Source: Budorcas taxicolor
Taxonomy: Eukaryota; Chordata; Mammalia; Artiodactyla; Bovidae
Direction: 5' to 3'
Length of the DNA: 64,000 nt
Assembly (NCBI RefSeq): GCF_023091745.1
Contig: NC_068912.1
Location: 70,791,067 to 70,855,066 of the forward strand
The notes below the pieces were generated by a model. It saw only the letters and a list, made by a program, of their open reading frames with translations, searched no databases and was not told the origin of the DNA. Numbering within the stretch: position 1 is the first letter of the stretch; each line of letters begins with the position of its first letter. Both the position numbers and the translations under genes were made by a program. Positions 23,859 through 35,487 of this stretch are shown piece after piece.

Positions 23859-24102
23859 CATTTGGAGGGATGAAGCATGATTATACTGCATTTAAAACAA
23901 TTGTTTTAGTCCTTGGTATAGTAATAAAATCTTACATGAAGCAAAATTTACAAATATTCTGAATTCCCCAAATGAGTATATCATTGCCAGGTACAGAAGT
24001 CTAAATCCTCAGTTCTAGAAAATATTATCCAAGTAGTTGTTACCAAGTCAATTTAATATTTTATGAATATGTATTTATAAAGCACATTTGAGATGTACAT
24101 AG
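21581..24102. other. Repeat-poor DNA with a GC-richer island near 22.6-22.8 kb
   Basis: About 2.5 kb without recognisable transposon insertions. Contains an A run at about 22938-22951. A compositionally less AT-rich patch at 22640-22790 is discussed as a candidate conserved element. No gene is supported. Confidence 0.4.
23829..23859. repeat. (TA)n(TG)n microsatellite
   Basis: Alternating TA changing to TG, about 31 bp, within AT-rich unique DNA. Confidence 0.9.
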
Positions 24103-24290
24103 TATGCTTAGCTCAGTTGGTAAGGAATCTACCTGTTATGCAGGAGATTGTGGTTCAATTCCTGGGTGGGAAAGATCCCCTAGAGAAGGAAGTGGCAACC
24201 CATTCCAGTATTCTTGCCAGGAGAGCCTGGCAGGCTACAGTTGATGGGGTCGCAAGAGTCTCACAATTTAGCAACTAAACAACCACCACT
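24103..24290 (+). mobile_element. Bov-tA SINE
   Basis: Starts within the head ('gcttagctcagttggtaagg'), carries box B 'ggttcaattcctgggtggg' and the tail to 'gcaactaaacaaccacc'. The tRNA-like head is relatively well kept. Confidence 0.92.
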
Positions 24291-24421
24291 TTACACAATT
24301 ATATCTATGGCTACTATGTTAATTTATTGAGATCTTTATGGTAAATATAAACACTTTCTCAGATTCTAAACCAACTTAAAACTTTCTATAATGTTATATC
24401 TGCTTAAGGTGTGTAGGTTAA

Positions 24422-24603
24422 GGACTTCCCTTGTGGCTCAGCTGGTAAAGAATCCGCCTACAATGAGGGAGACCTGGGTTCGATCCCTGGGTTGGAAAGA
24501 TCCCCTGGAGAAGGGAAAGGCTACTCACTCCAGTATTCTGACCTGGAGAATTCCATGAACTGTATAGTTCATGGGGTTGCAAAGAGTCCTACACGACTGA
24601 GTG
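24422..24603 (+). mobile_element. Bov-tA SINE with 11-bp TSD
   Basis: Complete head 'ggacttcccttgtggctcag', box B 'ggttcgatccctgggttgg', and tail ending 'acacgactgagtg'. Perfect duplication GTGTAGGTTAA at 24411-24421 and 24604-24614. Confidence 0.95.
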
Positions 24604-24837
24604 GTGTAGGTTAAAGAAGAATAACCTAAACATCATAAAATATTGGCAGTTTCAATTTTTGCTCTTTTCTCCTTTTTTCATAAATACAAACATTGTTCAA
24701 ATATACCTAGAAATATAGATTCTTGAGCTATGTATTTTACTGTTAATGAAATAGTTCTTGGTTTTTTTTTTTCCTAAAAATACTATTTCATTGCCCATCA
24801 TTACATTTTTCCACCAGCATGTTAGTGATCTCATTTG

Positions 24838-24965
24838 GGGATTACTGAAGGAAACGGCAATCCACTTCACTACTATTACCTGGAAAATCCCATGGACAGA
24901 GGAGCCTGGTAGGCTACAGTCCATGTGGTACAAAGAGTCGGACACGACTGAGCGACTTCACTAAG
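24838..24965 (+). mobile_element. 5'-truncated Bov SINE
   Basis: Only the distal part: 'actgaaggaaacggcaatcc', 'tggacagaggagcctggtag', 'gagtcggacacgactgagcg'. Head absent. Confidence 0.88.
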
Positions 24966-26834
24966 CAGTATTAACTTATATTACTAATGCATAGTATGTC
25001 TCTTTCATTTCAAAATGATTAGATTTAAAAATTATTTATTTACTAAACATTATTTTAACCAATTGAATTAATACTTGGGTGTAATAAAATGCAGATTTTT
25101 ATCAGGAATGTGTTTAGCAGTCAGCCTGTGCTTTCTACTATGCTTTTTCTCACTTTCAATATTTTTATCTTGCTTCTGATATTTTCCATATCTATATAGA
25201 GGGTTAATAATTAAATCATACCATATTTTGAGAAGTATATAATTTAAATATTCATGAAATAAAAAGTTTGTACCTTTGCCTAGCATGGTACCATGGATAT
25301 AGCTGGCACTCAGTTCATATTTGTTGAAACACTAATCAAATGTCTCAATTCTTTTTTGTTGTTTGTGAATTGATACTGCAACAGAGGTTGAAGAATCCAG
25401 TCAAAGTGGTGCAGGGATATTGAGATAAGTAAACTATGGCCCCAGTTCTCAGAGAGAATAATGTCTTCTAGGGATGAAAAATGTACTTAACTATTATATG
25501 AGGTAGAATGCAATAAGTGCTTGAAAGATATAAAAAATGATATTGATTATAGAGTTATATACTTTTTAAAATGTGATCCTTAGGTAAATCAGATACAGAA
25601 TTATTTTAAATTACTACTATATAATATGTTAGCTATTAGACAATGTAAAAATGTCTTAGAAAAAAAGGATCATGAATAGAATTGCATTGTCATGTGAATA
25701 GTAATTAATCAAACATATTTCTGGAGAGATTTTTCAAAGAAGCATAAACCTGTATACTCTGAAATGTCCTCATGCTCTTCTGTTCTATAGTATCAGTTAT
25801 TATTATTGAAGAACTACCATTGTATTCTCTGAACTTGAAATTATAACTTACTTTGAAATCTGGAAGTTTGCAACATCGCTTTTTACTGAGTTTTTGACAA
25901 CTGCTGCTACCAAACAGTTGCTATATTGCCAGTGTCATATAGCACACTTAAGAGTGGGCCTCAATGATTTGCTTAATGGCACCCCTGATCTTGGTAAGGA
26001 TAGACCTTAGACTTTAATCATTCTTCAATTGAGGGAGCATAACTTCCTATGATGCTTTTTTCACATGTTCTTTAACTGGACAATTGCAGCAAAATATAAT
26101 TTCAGCTATCCTTATTTCTGTGGCTATTTTCTAAATAGACGAGAAATGTCGCATTTCATTTTATATCTACTAGGTTTCTCCTGTATTTGTTTATCCAGGT
26201 TTGTGAAATGTCTTCCCCATTTATCAAGAATATTATCTCTTCATTTCTAGTCTTTTTTTTTGTTATGATAAAGTAAGATTTGGATCAAATATAAGATAGT
26301 AGCATTTTTCAACTAGCAGTTAAACCTGCCAGTTGCTTAAGGGGAATATCTTAAAAAGTAACTTTTTCTCATAAAACTTTTTATCTTAAATCATGCCCCT
26401 TCCTCAAGGGCTTTTCCTGTTAACCAACACATTGTTGAAAGCCAAACTTAAGTGGAACTCGCCATGCATGGATCACTATGCATCATCAAAAGTTTTGTTT
26501 ACTAAGTTAGTGACAGGATGTATAGCCAAACACTAGAGCTACTAGTTATCATTCAGACAAAAGAGAACAACATTTTTAGTTTGGATTTTAGCATATTCCT
26601 AAAGTTTTCTGAATATTATATAGAATACCTAAGATCTGGATTAGCACTTTTAAAAATCATGTTTTGGCTGAGAAGAGGAAAGGCAACAGAAACAACAACA
26701 AATGGGGTAGGGCAACAGGGCCTGGTATCTAGGCTGTGTTTCTGAGGAGGTTTTTAGAAGCATCATTAAAATGGAGACTACTTACAATGAATAATAGATA
26801 ACATAGTCAAAGCAAATGCTTGTTCAGGTATAGG
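24966..26834. other. AT-rich DNA with possible ancient repeat traces
   Basis: About 1.9 kb with no gene. A stretch at 25395-25535 ('ggccccagttctcagagag', later 'caataagtgcttgaaagat') has the layout of the ancient repeat seen at 31.3 kb, but I could not confirm it. Confidence 0.35.
25280..25335 (+). mobile_element. L2/MIR-type 3' tail remnant
   Basis: 'cctagcatggtaccatgg' then 'ctggcactcagttcatattt' and 'gttgaaac' follow the common L2 tail. Short and diverged. Confidence 0.5.
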
Positions 26835-26928
26835 ATACTACAGATAGTATAGGCATAAATAGATAACATACCAATGAGTCTCCATTAACAATCTGCTTTA
26901 ATCAAAAACATAATTTCCTTTAAAGTCA
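26835..26928. repeat. 94-bp direct repeat, left copy (target-site duplication)
   Basis: Starts 'atactacagatagtatagg' and ends 'tttcctttaaagtca', exactly where the BovB 3' tip begins. Aligns without gaps to 28726-28819 with five substitutions by hand count. Confidence 0.93.
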
Positions 26929-28725
26929 GTTCAGTTCAGTTCAGTCACTCAGTCGTGTCCGACTCTTTGTGACCCCATGAATCGCAGCATGCCAGGCTTC
27001 CCTGTCCATCACCAACTCCCCGAGTTCACTCAGACTCACATCCATCAAGACAGTGATGCCATCCAGCCATCTCATCTTCTGTCGTCCCTTTCTCCTCCTG
27101 CCCCCAATCCCTCCCAGCATCAGAGTCTTTTCCAATGAGTCAACTCTTTGCATGAGGTGGCCAAAGTACTGGAGTTTCAGCTTTAGCATCATTCCTTCCA
27201 AAGAAATCCCAGGGCTGATCTTCAGAATGGACTGGTTGGATCTCCTTGCAGTCCAAGGAACTCTCAAGAGTCTTCTCCAACACCACAGTTCAAAAGCATC
27301 AATTATTTGGTGCTCAGCTTTCTTCACAGTCCAACTCTCACATCCATACATGACCACTGGAAAAACCATAGCCTTGAATAGACAGACCTTAGTCGGCAAA
27401 GTAATGTCTCTGCTTTTCAATATGCTATCTAGGTTGGTCATAACTTTTCTTCCAAGGAGTAAGTGTCTTCTAATTTCATGGCTGCAGTCACCATCTGCGG
27501 TGATTTTGGAGCCCCTCCAAAATAAAGTCTGCCACTGTTTCCACTGTTTCTCCATCTATTTCCCATGAAGTGCTGGGACCAGATGCCATGATCTTCATTT
27601 TCTGAATGTTGAGCTTTAAGCCAACTTTTTCACTCTCCACTTTCACTTTCATCAAGAGGCTTTTTAGCTCCTCTTCACTTTCTGCCATAAGGGTGGTGTC
27701 ATCTGCATATCTGAGGTGATTGATATTTCTCCTGGCAATCTTGATTCCAGCTTGTGCTTCTTCCAGCCCAGCATTTCTCATGATGTGCTCTGCATAGAAG
27801 TTAAATAAGTAGGGTGACAATATACAGCCTTGACATACTCCTTATCCTATTTGGAACCAGTGTGTTGTTCCATGTCCAGTTCTAGCTGTTGCTTCCTGAC
27901 TTGCATACAGATTTCTCAAGAGGCAGGTTAGGTGGTCTGGTATTCCCATCTCTCTCAGAATTTTCCATAGTTTATTGTGATCCACACAGTCAAAGGCTTT
28001 GGCATAGTCAATAAAGCAGAAATAGATGTTTTTTCTGGAACTCCCTTGCTTTTCCGATGACCTTTCTTTGGGATTGGAATGAAAGCTGACAGTTTCCAGT
28101 CCTGTGGCCACTGCTGAGTTTTCCAAATTTGCTGGCATATTGAGTGCAGCACTTTCACAGCATCATCTTTCAGGATTTGAAAGAGCTCAACTGGAATTCC
28201 ATCCCCTCCACTAGCTTTATTTGTAGTGATGCTTTCTAAGGCCCATTTGACTTCACATTCCAGGATGTCTGGCTCTAGGTGAGTGATCACACCACTGTGA
28301 TTATCTGGGTCGTGAAGATCTTTTTTGTACAGTTCTTCTGTGTATTCCTGCCACCTCTTCTTAATATCTTCTGCTTCTGTTAGGTCCATACCATTTCTGT
28401 CCTTTATCAAACCTATCTTTGCATGAAATGTTCCCTTGATGTCTCTAATTTTCTTGAAGAGATCTCTAGTCTTTCCCATTCTGTTGTTTTCCTCTATTTC
28501 TTTGCATTGATCGCTGAGGAAGGCTTTCTTATCTCTCCTTGCTATTCTGTGGAACTCTGCATTCAGATGCTTATATCTTTCCTTTTCTCCTTTGCTTTTC
28601 GCTTCTCTTCTTTTCACAGCTATTTGTAAGGCCTCCTCAGACAGCCATTTTGCTTTTTTGCGTTTTTTTTTCCATGGGGATGGTCTTGATCCCTGTCTCC
28701 TGTACAATGTCTCGAACCTCCGTCC
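26929..28725 (-). mobile_element. BovB LINE, 5'-truncated, flanked by a 94-bp duplication
   Basis: Antisense from the 3' tip through the thumb, palm (NHLRYADDTTLMAESEEELK), finger region (NIYFCFIDYAKAFDCVDHNK) and linker, truncated at 'cgaacctccgtcc'. About 90 bp between the FIDYAKAFD segment and the region near 28055 that other copies carry (the GFRKGRGTRDQ stretch) is missing, an internal deletion. Open pieces of 204, 110, 98 and 275 codons remain. Not intact. Confidence 0.95.
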
Positions 28726-28819
28726 ATACTGCAGATAGTATAGGCATAAATAGATAACACACCAATGAGTCTTCATTAACAATCTGCTTTAATTAAAGAC
28801 ATAATTTCCTTTAAAGTCA
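28726..28819. repeat. 94-bp direct repeat, right copy (target-site duplication)
   Basis: Starts 'atactgcagatagtatagg' at the point where BovB homology stops and ends 'tttcctttaaagtca'. Same length as the left copy, no indels. Confidence 0.93.
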
Positions 28820-29629
28820 AAGGACTCTTATTTGCATAATATATATTGTGAAAACCCAACAATCTTCAGAACATGTAACTACACTAAATTTAGAACTCAG
28901 ACCACTAAGGATTGGAAATGAATCTTGATTTTCAGAGACAGAAAGTTTAACTTAAAATATTTACCCTTGATCTAGAAAGAAGACTGAGGAAATTGTTACC
29001 ACTCTCACCATTCTTGGGAAGAGGAATTAAATAGCTAGTACAGTCAGCCATCTGAATTTTACAACCATGTACTTGTATGGTTCGTCAATTACAAGGAACT
29101 CCATGGATCCTCAGTTAATCTATTCTAATTTTCCTTAACACTCTGAGTTTTTTCCTCATTACAATTGAATGAGATTTATTCATATACAGATTATCTCTCC
29201 CTATTTTAACACTACTTACTGATGATTTTTTTTTTTTTTTCTTGGCTTCTCTACTCAGTATTTTCAAGGAAGAACTCTTTCATTGTGATTTTTGTTCTCT
29301 GGCTTATTGTGATGTAGAAATCAAAAGAACAGGTACATAGAGAGATGTACCTGAATCATATATGTGTGTGTGTGAGTGTGTGTAAATATATATATATATA
29401 TATAATAATTGTTTTTACCAGATGGTTATGTTTTTCTGTGGGTAGCACATTGAGAAATGGTAAAGTTAAAGAGCCTTCAGGAAATTTAGAGAGTCTCTGT
29501 TGATGTATATGATAAAATGCTTAGAAGAAAGGAATAGGAGAATTGTAAAGGGTTGCTCAGTTAAATGCTTTGGAGTAGACCTAGAGTAGGAAAAATTTCA
29601 GGAATTAAAGAACCGATTATTTTAAAGTG
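28820..29629. other. AT-rich DNA with simple repeats
   Basis: No gene recognised. Holds a T run at about 29226-29240 and a (TG)n/(TA)n microsatellite at about 29358-29406. Confidence 0.45.
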
Positions 29630-29639
29630 TTACTTGGGT

Positions 29640-29859
29640 TCACTTCAGTTCAGTCCAGTCGCTCAGTCGTGTCTGACTCTTTGCGACCCCATGAATCACA
29701 GCACGCCAGGCCTCCCTGTCCATCACCAACTCCCAGAGTTCACTTAGACTCATGTCCATCGAGTCAGTGATGCCATCCAGCCATCTCATCCTCTGTCATC
29801 CCCTTCTCCTCCTGCCCCCAATCCCTCCCAGCATCAGGGTCTTTTCCAATGAGTCAACA
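29640..29859 (-). mobile_element. Short BovB 3' fragment with 10-bp TSD
   Basis: About 220 bp antisense 3' end, truncated at 'cttttccaatgagtcaaca'. Flanked by TTACTTGGGT (29630-29639) and TTATTTGGGT (29860-29869). Confidence 0.93.
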
Positions 29860-29869
29860 TTATTTGGGT

Positions 29870-29931
29870 AGAGTCCTTTAAAAAAAATTAAATAAAAATT
29901 AAAAAAATAAAAAATATAAACTAGCAATATA
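29870..29931. repeat. A-rich tract
   Basis: Irregular A and A/T run of about 50 bp (29877-29928) just upstream of a plus-strand BovB. Could be a decayed poly(A) tail, but no element body is visible beside it. Confidence 0.5.
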
Positions 29932-31246
29932 GGAAAATGTCAGTTTTCATTTCAGTCCCAAAGAAAGGCAATGCCGAAGAATTTTCAAACTATCGTACTG
30001 TTGCACTCATTTCACATACTAGCACAGTAATGCCCAAAATCTTTCAAGCTAGGCTTTCACAGTATGTGAACCGAGAACTTTGAGATGTTCAAGCTGGATT
30101 TAGAAAAGGGAGAGGAACCATAGATCAAATTGCAAACATATGTTGGAGCATAGAAAAAGCAAGGGAAACACCATCCTCTTATGTTTCATTGACCATGTAA
30201 AAGCCTTTGACTGTGTGGATCACAACAAACTCTGGACAATTCTTAAAGAGATGGAAATACCAGACCATGTTACCTGTCTCCTGAGAAACTTATATGAAGG
30301 TCAAGAAGGAACAGTTTGAACTGGATATGGAACAATGGACTGGTTCAGAATCGGGAAAGCATTACATCAAGGCTATATATTGTCACTCTGCTTTTTAAAC
30401 TTCTATGCAGAGTAAATCATGTGAAATCCTGGGCTGGATAACTCACAATCTGGAATCAAGATTGCCAGGAGGAATATAAACTTCAGATATGCAGATGATA
30501 TCACTCTCATGGCAGAAAGTGAAGAATTAAAGAGCCTCTTGATGAGGGGAAAGAGGGGAGTGCAAAAAGTTGGCTTAAAACTCAGCATTCAAAAAACAAA
30601 AATCATGGTATCCGGTCCCATTACTTCATGGCAAATAGATGGGGAAAAAAATGGAAGCAATGACAGATTTTATTTTCTTGGGCTCCAAAGCCATTGTGGA
30701 CATTGACTGCAGCCATGAAATTAAAAGATGCTGCCTCCTTGGAAGAAAACCTATGAAAAACCTAGACAGCATATTAAAAAGAAGAGATTTCACTTTGATG
30801 ACAAATGTCCATCTAGTCATAGCTATGGTTTTTCCAGTAGTCATGTATGGTTATGAGAGTTGAACCATAAAGAAGGCTGAGTGCCAAAGAATTTATGCTT
30901 TTGAGTTGTGCTGCTGGAGAAGACTCTTAAGAGTCCCTTGGACTAAGGAGATCAAACCACTCAATCCTAAAGGAAATCAGCCCTGAATATTCACTGGAAG
31001 GACTGATGCTGAAGCTGAAATACTTTGGCCACTGAAGTGAAGAGTCAACTCATTGGAAAAGACCCTGATTCTGGAAAAAATTGAGGGCAGGAGGAGAAGG
31101 GGGAGCAGAAGATGAGATGATTGGATGGCATCTTTGACTCAATGGACATAAGTTTGAGCAAACAGTGGGAGACAGTGAAGGACAGGGAAGTCTGGCGTGC
31201 TGCAGTTCATGGGGTCACAAAGTGCTGAACAAGACTTAGCGACTGA
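29932..31246 (+). mobile_element. BovB LINE, 5'-truncated, RT half
   Basis: Plus strand from 'ggaaaatgtcagttttcatt' through finger, palm (about 30484 'agatatgcagatgatatcac', reading RYADDIT) and thumb to the 3' tip at about 31246. Many frameshifts; longest open pieces about 65-74 codons. Confidence 0.93.
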
Positions 31247-31344
31247 ACAGCAATGTCTAGTTGTTAGACTATTTCCAAAAAACGAGTGTGTATTATGTTA
31301 GCCAATGTTCCTAAACCTCCACTCGTTGCTTCTAGCACTTCTCT

Positions 31345-32480
31345 TTAATGCTATTCATTCCACATGTAATAAATAATTATTGAGTATGTGCTGAGTGTCA
31401 AGGGCCACTCTTCACTTTGAGTAAACAAGATAAGCAAAGTTCTTAGTGCTTTGTGGACTAGATTCTAAGAAAAAATAGATAACCTTAGTAAACAAATACA
31501 ATTGTGATAAATGTTACGAATTAAATAAGGTGCTGAGAGAGAGAATAATAGGAGGATGCCTACTTCTCATAGGATTTTCACAAAATGTTTTCTTTCTGAG
31601 GGGATAATATTTAAAATTAAGACATAAAGGATAAGAAGCTAGTCATGAAAAGTATAGGAAGGAGAGTGTTCTAGGCAGAGGAAAGAGCTTACACAAGGAA
31701 CTGAGGCATACAGTAGCTTATTCAGTTGGATTGGGTTCAAGGGACTGAATGAAATCCATATAGTAGGAGTATAATTAACCAAGTTGAGTAGCACAAGATA
31801 GTTTGATTGTGTATTTGAGAGCCATATTTTACTGAGTTTTTGTGTCTCATAATTAGGATTTGGACATAGTAAGGACCTTGGAGAGACATTACTTTGCCGA
31901 CTAAGGTTCGTCTAGTCAAGGCTATGGTTTTTCCTGTGATCATGTATGGATGTGAGAGTTGGACTGTGAAGAAGGCTAAACGCCAAAGAATTGATGCTTT
32001 TGAACTGTGGTGTTGGAGAAGACTCTTGAGAGTCCTTTGGACTGCAGGGAGATCCAATCAGTCCATTCTGAAGGAGATCAGCCCTGGGATTTCTTTGGAA
32101 GGAATGATGCTAAAGCTGAAACTCCAGTACTTTGGTCACCTCATGCAAAGAGTTGACTCATTGGAAAAGACTCTAATGCTGGGAGGGATTGGGGGCAGGA
32201 GGAGAAGGGGATGACAGAGAATGAGATGGCTGGATGGCATCACTGACTTGATGGACGTGAATCTGAGTGAATTCCAGGAGTTGGTGATGGACAGGGAGGC
32301 CCGGCGTGCTGCGATTCATGGGGTCTCAAAGAGTCAGACATGACTGAGGGACTAAACTGAAGGACCTTGGATGGCCATTATGGGATTTTAAAGCCAAAGA
32401 AAAACAATGCTCAGAGTTACCTTTTGACAAATGTAAATATATCTTGTGAGAGCAAGGCAGAGACCAATAGGAAACCATTG
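31345..32480 (+). mobile_element. Ancient mammalian repeat (family uncertain) split by BovB
   Basis: 31345-31882 and 32360-32480 read like a common old interspersed repeat: 'attattgagtatgtgctgag', 'gttctaggcagagg', 'aaggaccttgg' then 'atggccattatgggatttta'. The order matches, but I cannot name the family safely (L2-like or an old DNA element). Confidence 0.45.
31883..32359 (+). mobile_element. BovB 3' fragment with perfect 12-bp TSD
   Basis: Starts 'gagacattactttgccgac', with open frame VRLVKAMVFPVIMYGCESWT onward for about 106 codons, ending 'ctgagggactaaact'. Duplicated target AAGGACCTTGGA at 31871-31882 and 32360-32371. Confidence 0.96.
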
Positions 32481-33089
32481 ATATTTCTGTTTGGAAGAGA
32501 TGATTGTAGATTATACTAAAAAAGTGAAGTGAAGTCAGAGAGAAGCAAACAGATTTGAAATAGATTTAGAAAGTAGAATTGCCGAGATTTGCTGATGACT
32601 TAAAGTGTTTCAGAAAAAGGATAAAATAGAGGTGAAATTCTAAATTTCTATGATTTGAAGAAGAGAATGGTATCCTTTTAGAAGATAAGGAAGATCGAAG
32701 TTAGAGTACATGAGAAGCCTGGATCTCTATTACCTCTTCTCTACGCTTATGCATAGCTTATTTATGTAGGTCTTATTTTAAAAATAACTCAGTAGGTAGG
32801 CTCCTTTCTTTTCATAGTCCAGGGTATCTTTAATCTGAAAATCTGTTGCTCTGACCTGACATAGTACTTTGGCTATGGTTCTGATCAGAAATAAATATAG
32901 TAAGACTGTCATTTCCCTCATTCTAGATAGAATGCTTAATACAGCATAAAAGTCATCACACAATAGACTTTTACTATAGTTTTAATTAAAATATTTTTAT
33001 CATTCATGTTTTTAATAATATTATTTTAGTGATTAAATGTATTTTCCCAACTGCAATATTTATTCCTATTAAAATTCATCTATTCCAAT
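32481..33089. other. AT-rich DNA, no feature recognised
   Basis: About 600 bp. No gene or repeat I can name. Confidence 0.4.
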
Positions 33090-33480
33090 TTGACCCATTT
33101 CTCCATCTATCTGTAATCTTTTAAATTTGTCTGATCTTAACTGATTTTGTTCTTTTACCACCTCCTTTGAAAATTTGATAAGAATTTTCCTTACAGTTTT
33201 AGTCACATCATTCAGATAAATATTGATCAGCATAGGGCTAAGAATATGTCCATGTATCATGACATTAGAGAGTTCCCTTCATTTTATTAATCCATACTAT
33301 TTTCCATATGATAACCCGACATCTCTGATCTGTATCTAATTGTATTATCTTTTGATAAAGTAGTGAAAGTATTTATCAAATGTTGTTGGGTCTATCTTAT
33401 AAAGGGTATTTGAACCTGATCCTGACTCTGTTAAAAATAAAATTATACCTGATGTAATTAGTTTGTTTTCAATATATACT
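33090..33480 (-). mobile_element. Candidate CR1/L3-type LINE reverse transcriptase relic
   Basis: The minus strand encodes ILSPMLINIYLNDV at about 33195-33240, which resembles the RT motif of CR1/L3-type LINEs (Q-G-S-x-L-G-P-L-L-F followed by x-Y-x-N-D). The plus strand also follows the order expected for antisense of such an element ('cagcatagggctaagaat', 'gacatctctgatctg', 'gtatttatcaaatgttgtt'). Very old and degenerate. An alternative is an L2 RT piece. Confidence 0.45.
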
Positions 33481-35312
33481 GCTCCTTGGTGATTATTTCT
33501 TTTCTAAATGCTACCAAAAATCCTTAAAATATTTCCCTAAGTTATTGAAGACCAGTGTAAGGTTAAGGCACTTTAGTTAATAGAATATCTTTTCTGTTAT
33601 TGAAAACAAGATACTTATTAGATTATCTCCAGTGTTATCATGACTTGCTTTCTCTGTGATTTTGAAGATCAATCAATAAATGGGTACATCCTTCCTTTTT
33701 TTAATTGTAGTATATAAAACAAAAATCCAATTTTATTTATATTAACAGCTTATATAAGTCTCAGTTCATTTGAAGTTTTAGACTCTGATCATCTTTCTAT
33801 AGATTTGTTTCATATCACATATGCATCCTGTGTCATGGATTCTTCTTTTATAAAGTCCAAGGAAGGGAAAATTATTTTAAATGATGACAAACAATGATAT
33901 GTGAATTATATGTTAAAAAGGATAAGGGGGCAAACGAATATATATATTGATTTGACTTGAGGGCTTTAAAATTACATGATTCTGCAAATAAACTTTATTT
34001 TTAATAGAGTTTGGCTACTCAGATTTGACAAATATATACATTTAAAATTTTTTCTATTCTTCTGGAGGGGTAAAGGAATAAGTACTAGTAGAAAAAGAAT
34101 TGTTAAGTGTACCATTTCATTCTACTTTTATTATTTTCTTATAAGGAGAATGTAAGTGTGAGATCGTAAAGAAAGAAACAGTCCATTTCTATCACTGAAT
34201 TAGAATTTGAATTGATTTTTAACATATGATGAATTACATTGTTAAGAGGGAGAGACAGAACATGGTTACCAAAACAGAGCAAAATTCATAGAAGTAAAAG
34301 GATACAAGAATGATAATATGTCATGAAGAAGATTGATGGACAAATTTGAGACTGAAAAAGCCTTTGAAATTGGTTGTTAAGATTTGGTTGCAAAACAGTA
34401 GTCTACATTTTTCTATCATACTTTGTTTAGTGGAGAGAATTGAGCCCAAATGAAAATAGAAACAGCATTATTTAAAATATTGCCATTCTTTGATAATGTG
34501 TTACTGTGTGTTACTATAATTATTCTTGATAACCTTAAGAAAAATTTCTAAATATAGAGAAAATAGGTGAGCTCAAAAGTAGCTACCTATTTGTCTTTCT
34601 AGCAAAAAGTAGTACTTTTGTCATGTAAGAAACTGAAGTAGTGTTGAGTAAAAGTTATTAGGGAAGGATTTTTTAGAGCAGAATAAAAATTGAGATTCAT
34701 TCCAGGACCAGATAATACAGAGTACCTAACACAAACATTAAAAAGAAAATTCCTTGCATAGTGAGTCACTACATAGAGACTGTGCTTTCAAAAAATAATT
34801 TAGAGGACATATAGAATTTTAAAGATAAAAAGAAATTCAAGGATATGTAATTAAATATGTCTATTATATGGTACAGAAATTTGTTCATAAAATTGTGAAT
34901 ACAGGGGACTAGAACACATATCCAAGTGTTCCTTCTAAACTGTAGAATAAAAGAGGTTTTGCAACTGGACAGTTAAGGCAAGGGGACTATGAAAAAAAAA
35001 TCTGTTTAAAAATTCTATCACCTATCATATATTAGAGAATTTTTGTGAGTTTCTCCCCTTCATGAAGGTACTACTATTCCCAAGAACTAGAAATAAGTAC
35101 TAAAAGGTTTAGAGGAAAGTTATGACATCAAAACTCTTGAGTATGTTGTGTCTGTGAGATTTTCAAAAGAGCTCAGTTAATAATGGTTATGAGTGTTACA
35201 TAAATTAATATCTATTAAGAGCATAAAATAATGGCAAATGTGATAAACACTATACAAGTATTCGATAAACAAATATACAGAAACAAATTTCAGAAAAGAG
35301 ATCTACCTGAGG
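33481..35312. other. Repeat-poor AT-rich DNA
   Basis: About 1.8 kb with no recognisable insertion or gene. Confidence 0.4.
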
Positions 35313-35440
35313 ACACACACATACACATATATATGTGTGTGTGTAAATATATATATATATTTACAAATTCACAAATTACAAATATATTTATGATTCACAA
35401 ATGTATATATATATAAACATACACACATATAAATATATAT
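35313..35440. repeat. Compound (CA)n/(TA)n/(TG)n microsatellite with palindrome
   Basis: Alternating AC, AT and GT tracts. Includes a 22-bp perfect palindrome at 35343-35364 (GTAAATAT, then AT repeats, then ATTTAC) able to form a hairpin. Confidence 0.88.
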
Positions 35441-35446
35441 GTCTAA

Positions 35447-35487
35447 TCAAAATTTAGACCAATGAATCATCAAAATTTAGACCAGTG
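35447..35487. repeat. Two-copy 23-bp tandem duplication
   Basis: TCAAAATTTAGACCA recurs at 35447 and 35470, 23 bp apart, with a short linker. A small local duplication beside the microsatellite. Confidence 0.85.

Noticed and set aside
29877..29928. A-rich tract as the tail of a distinct retroposon
   Set aside because: No element body adjoins it and no TSD was found; left as a simple repeat.
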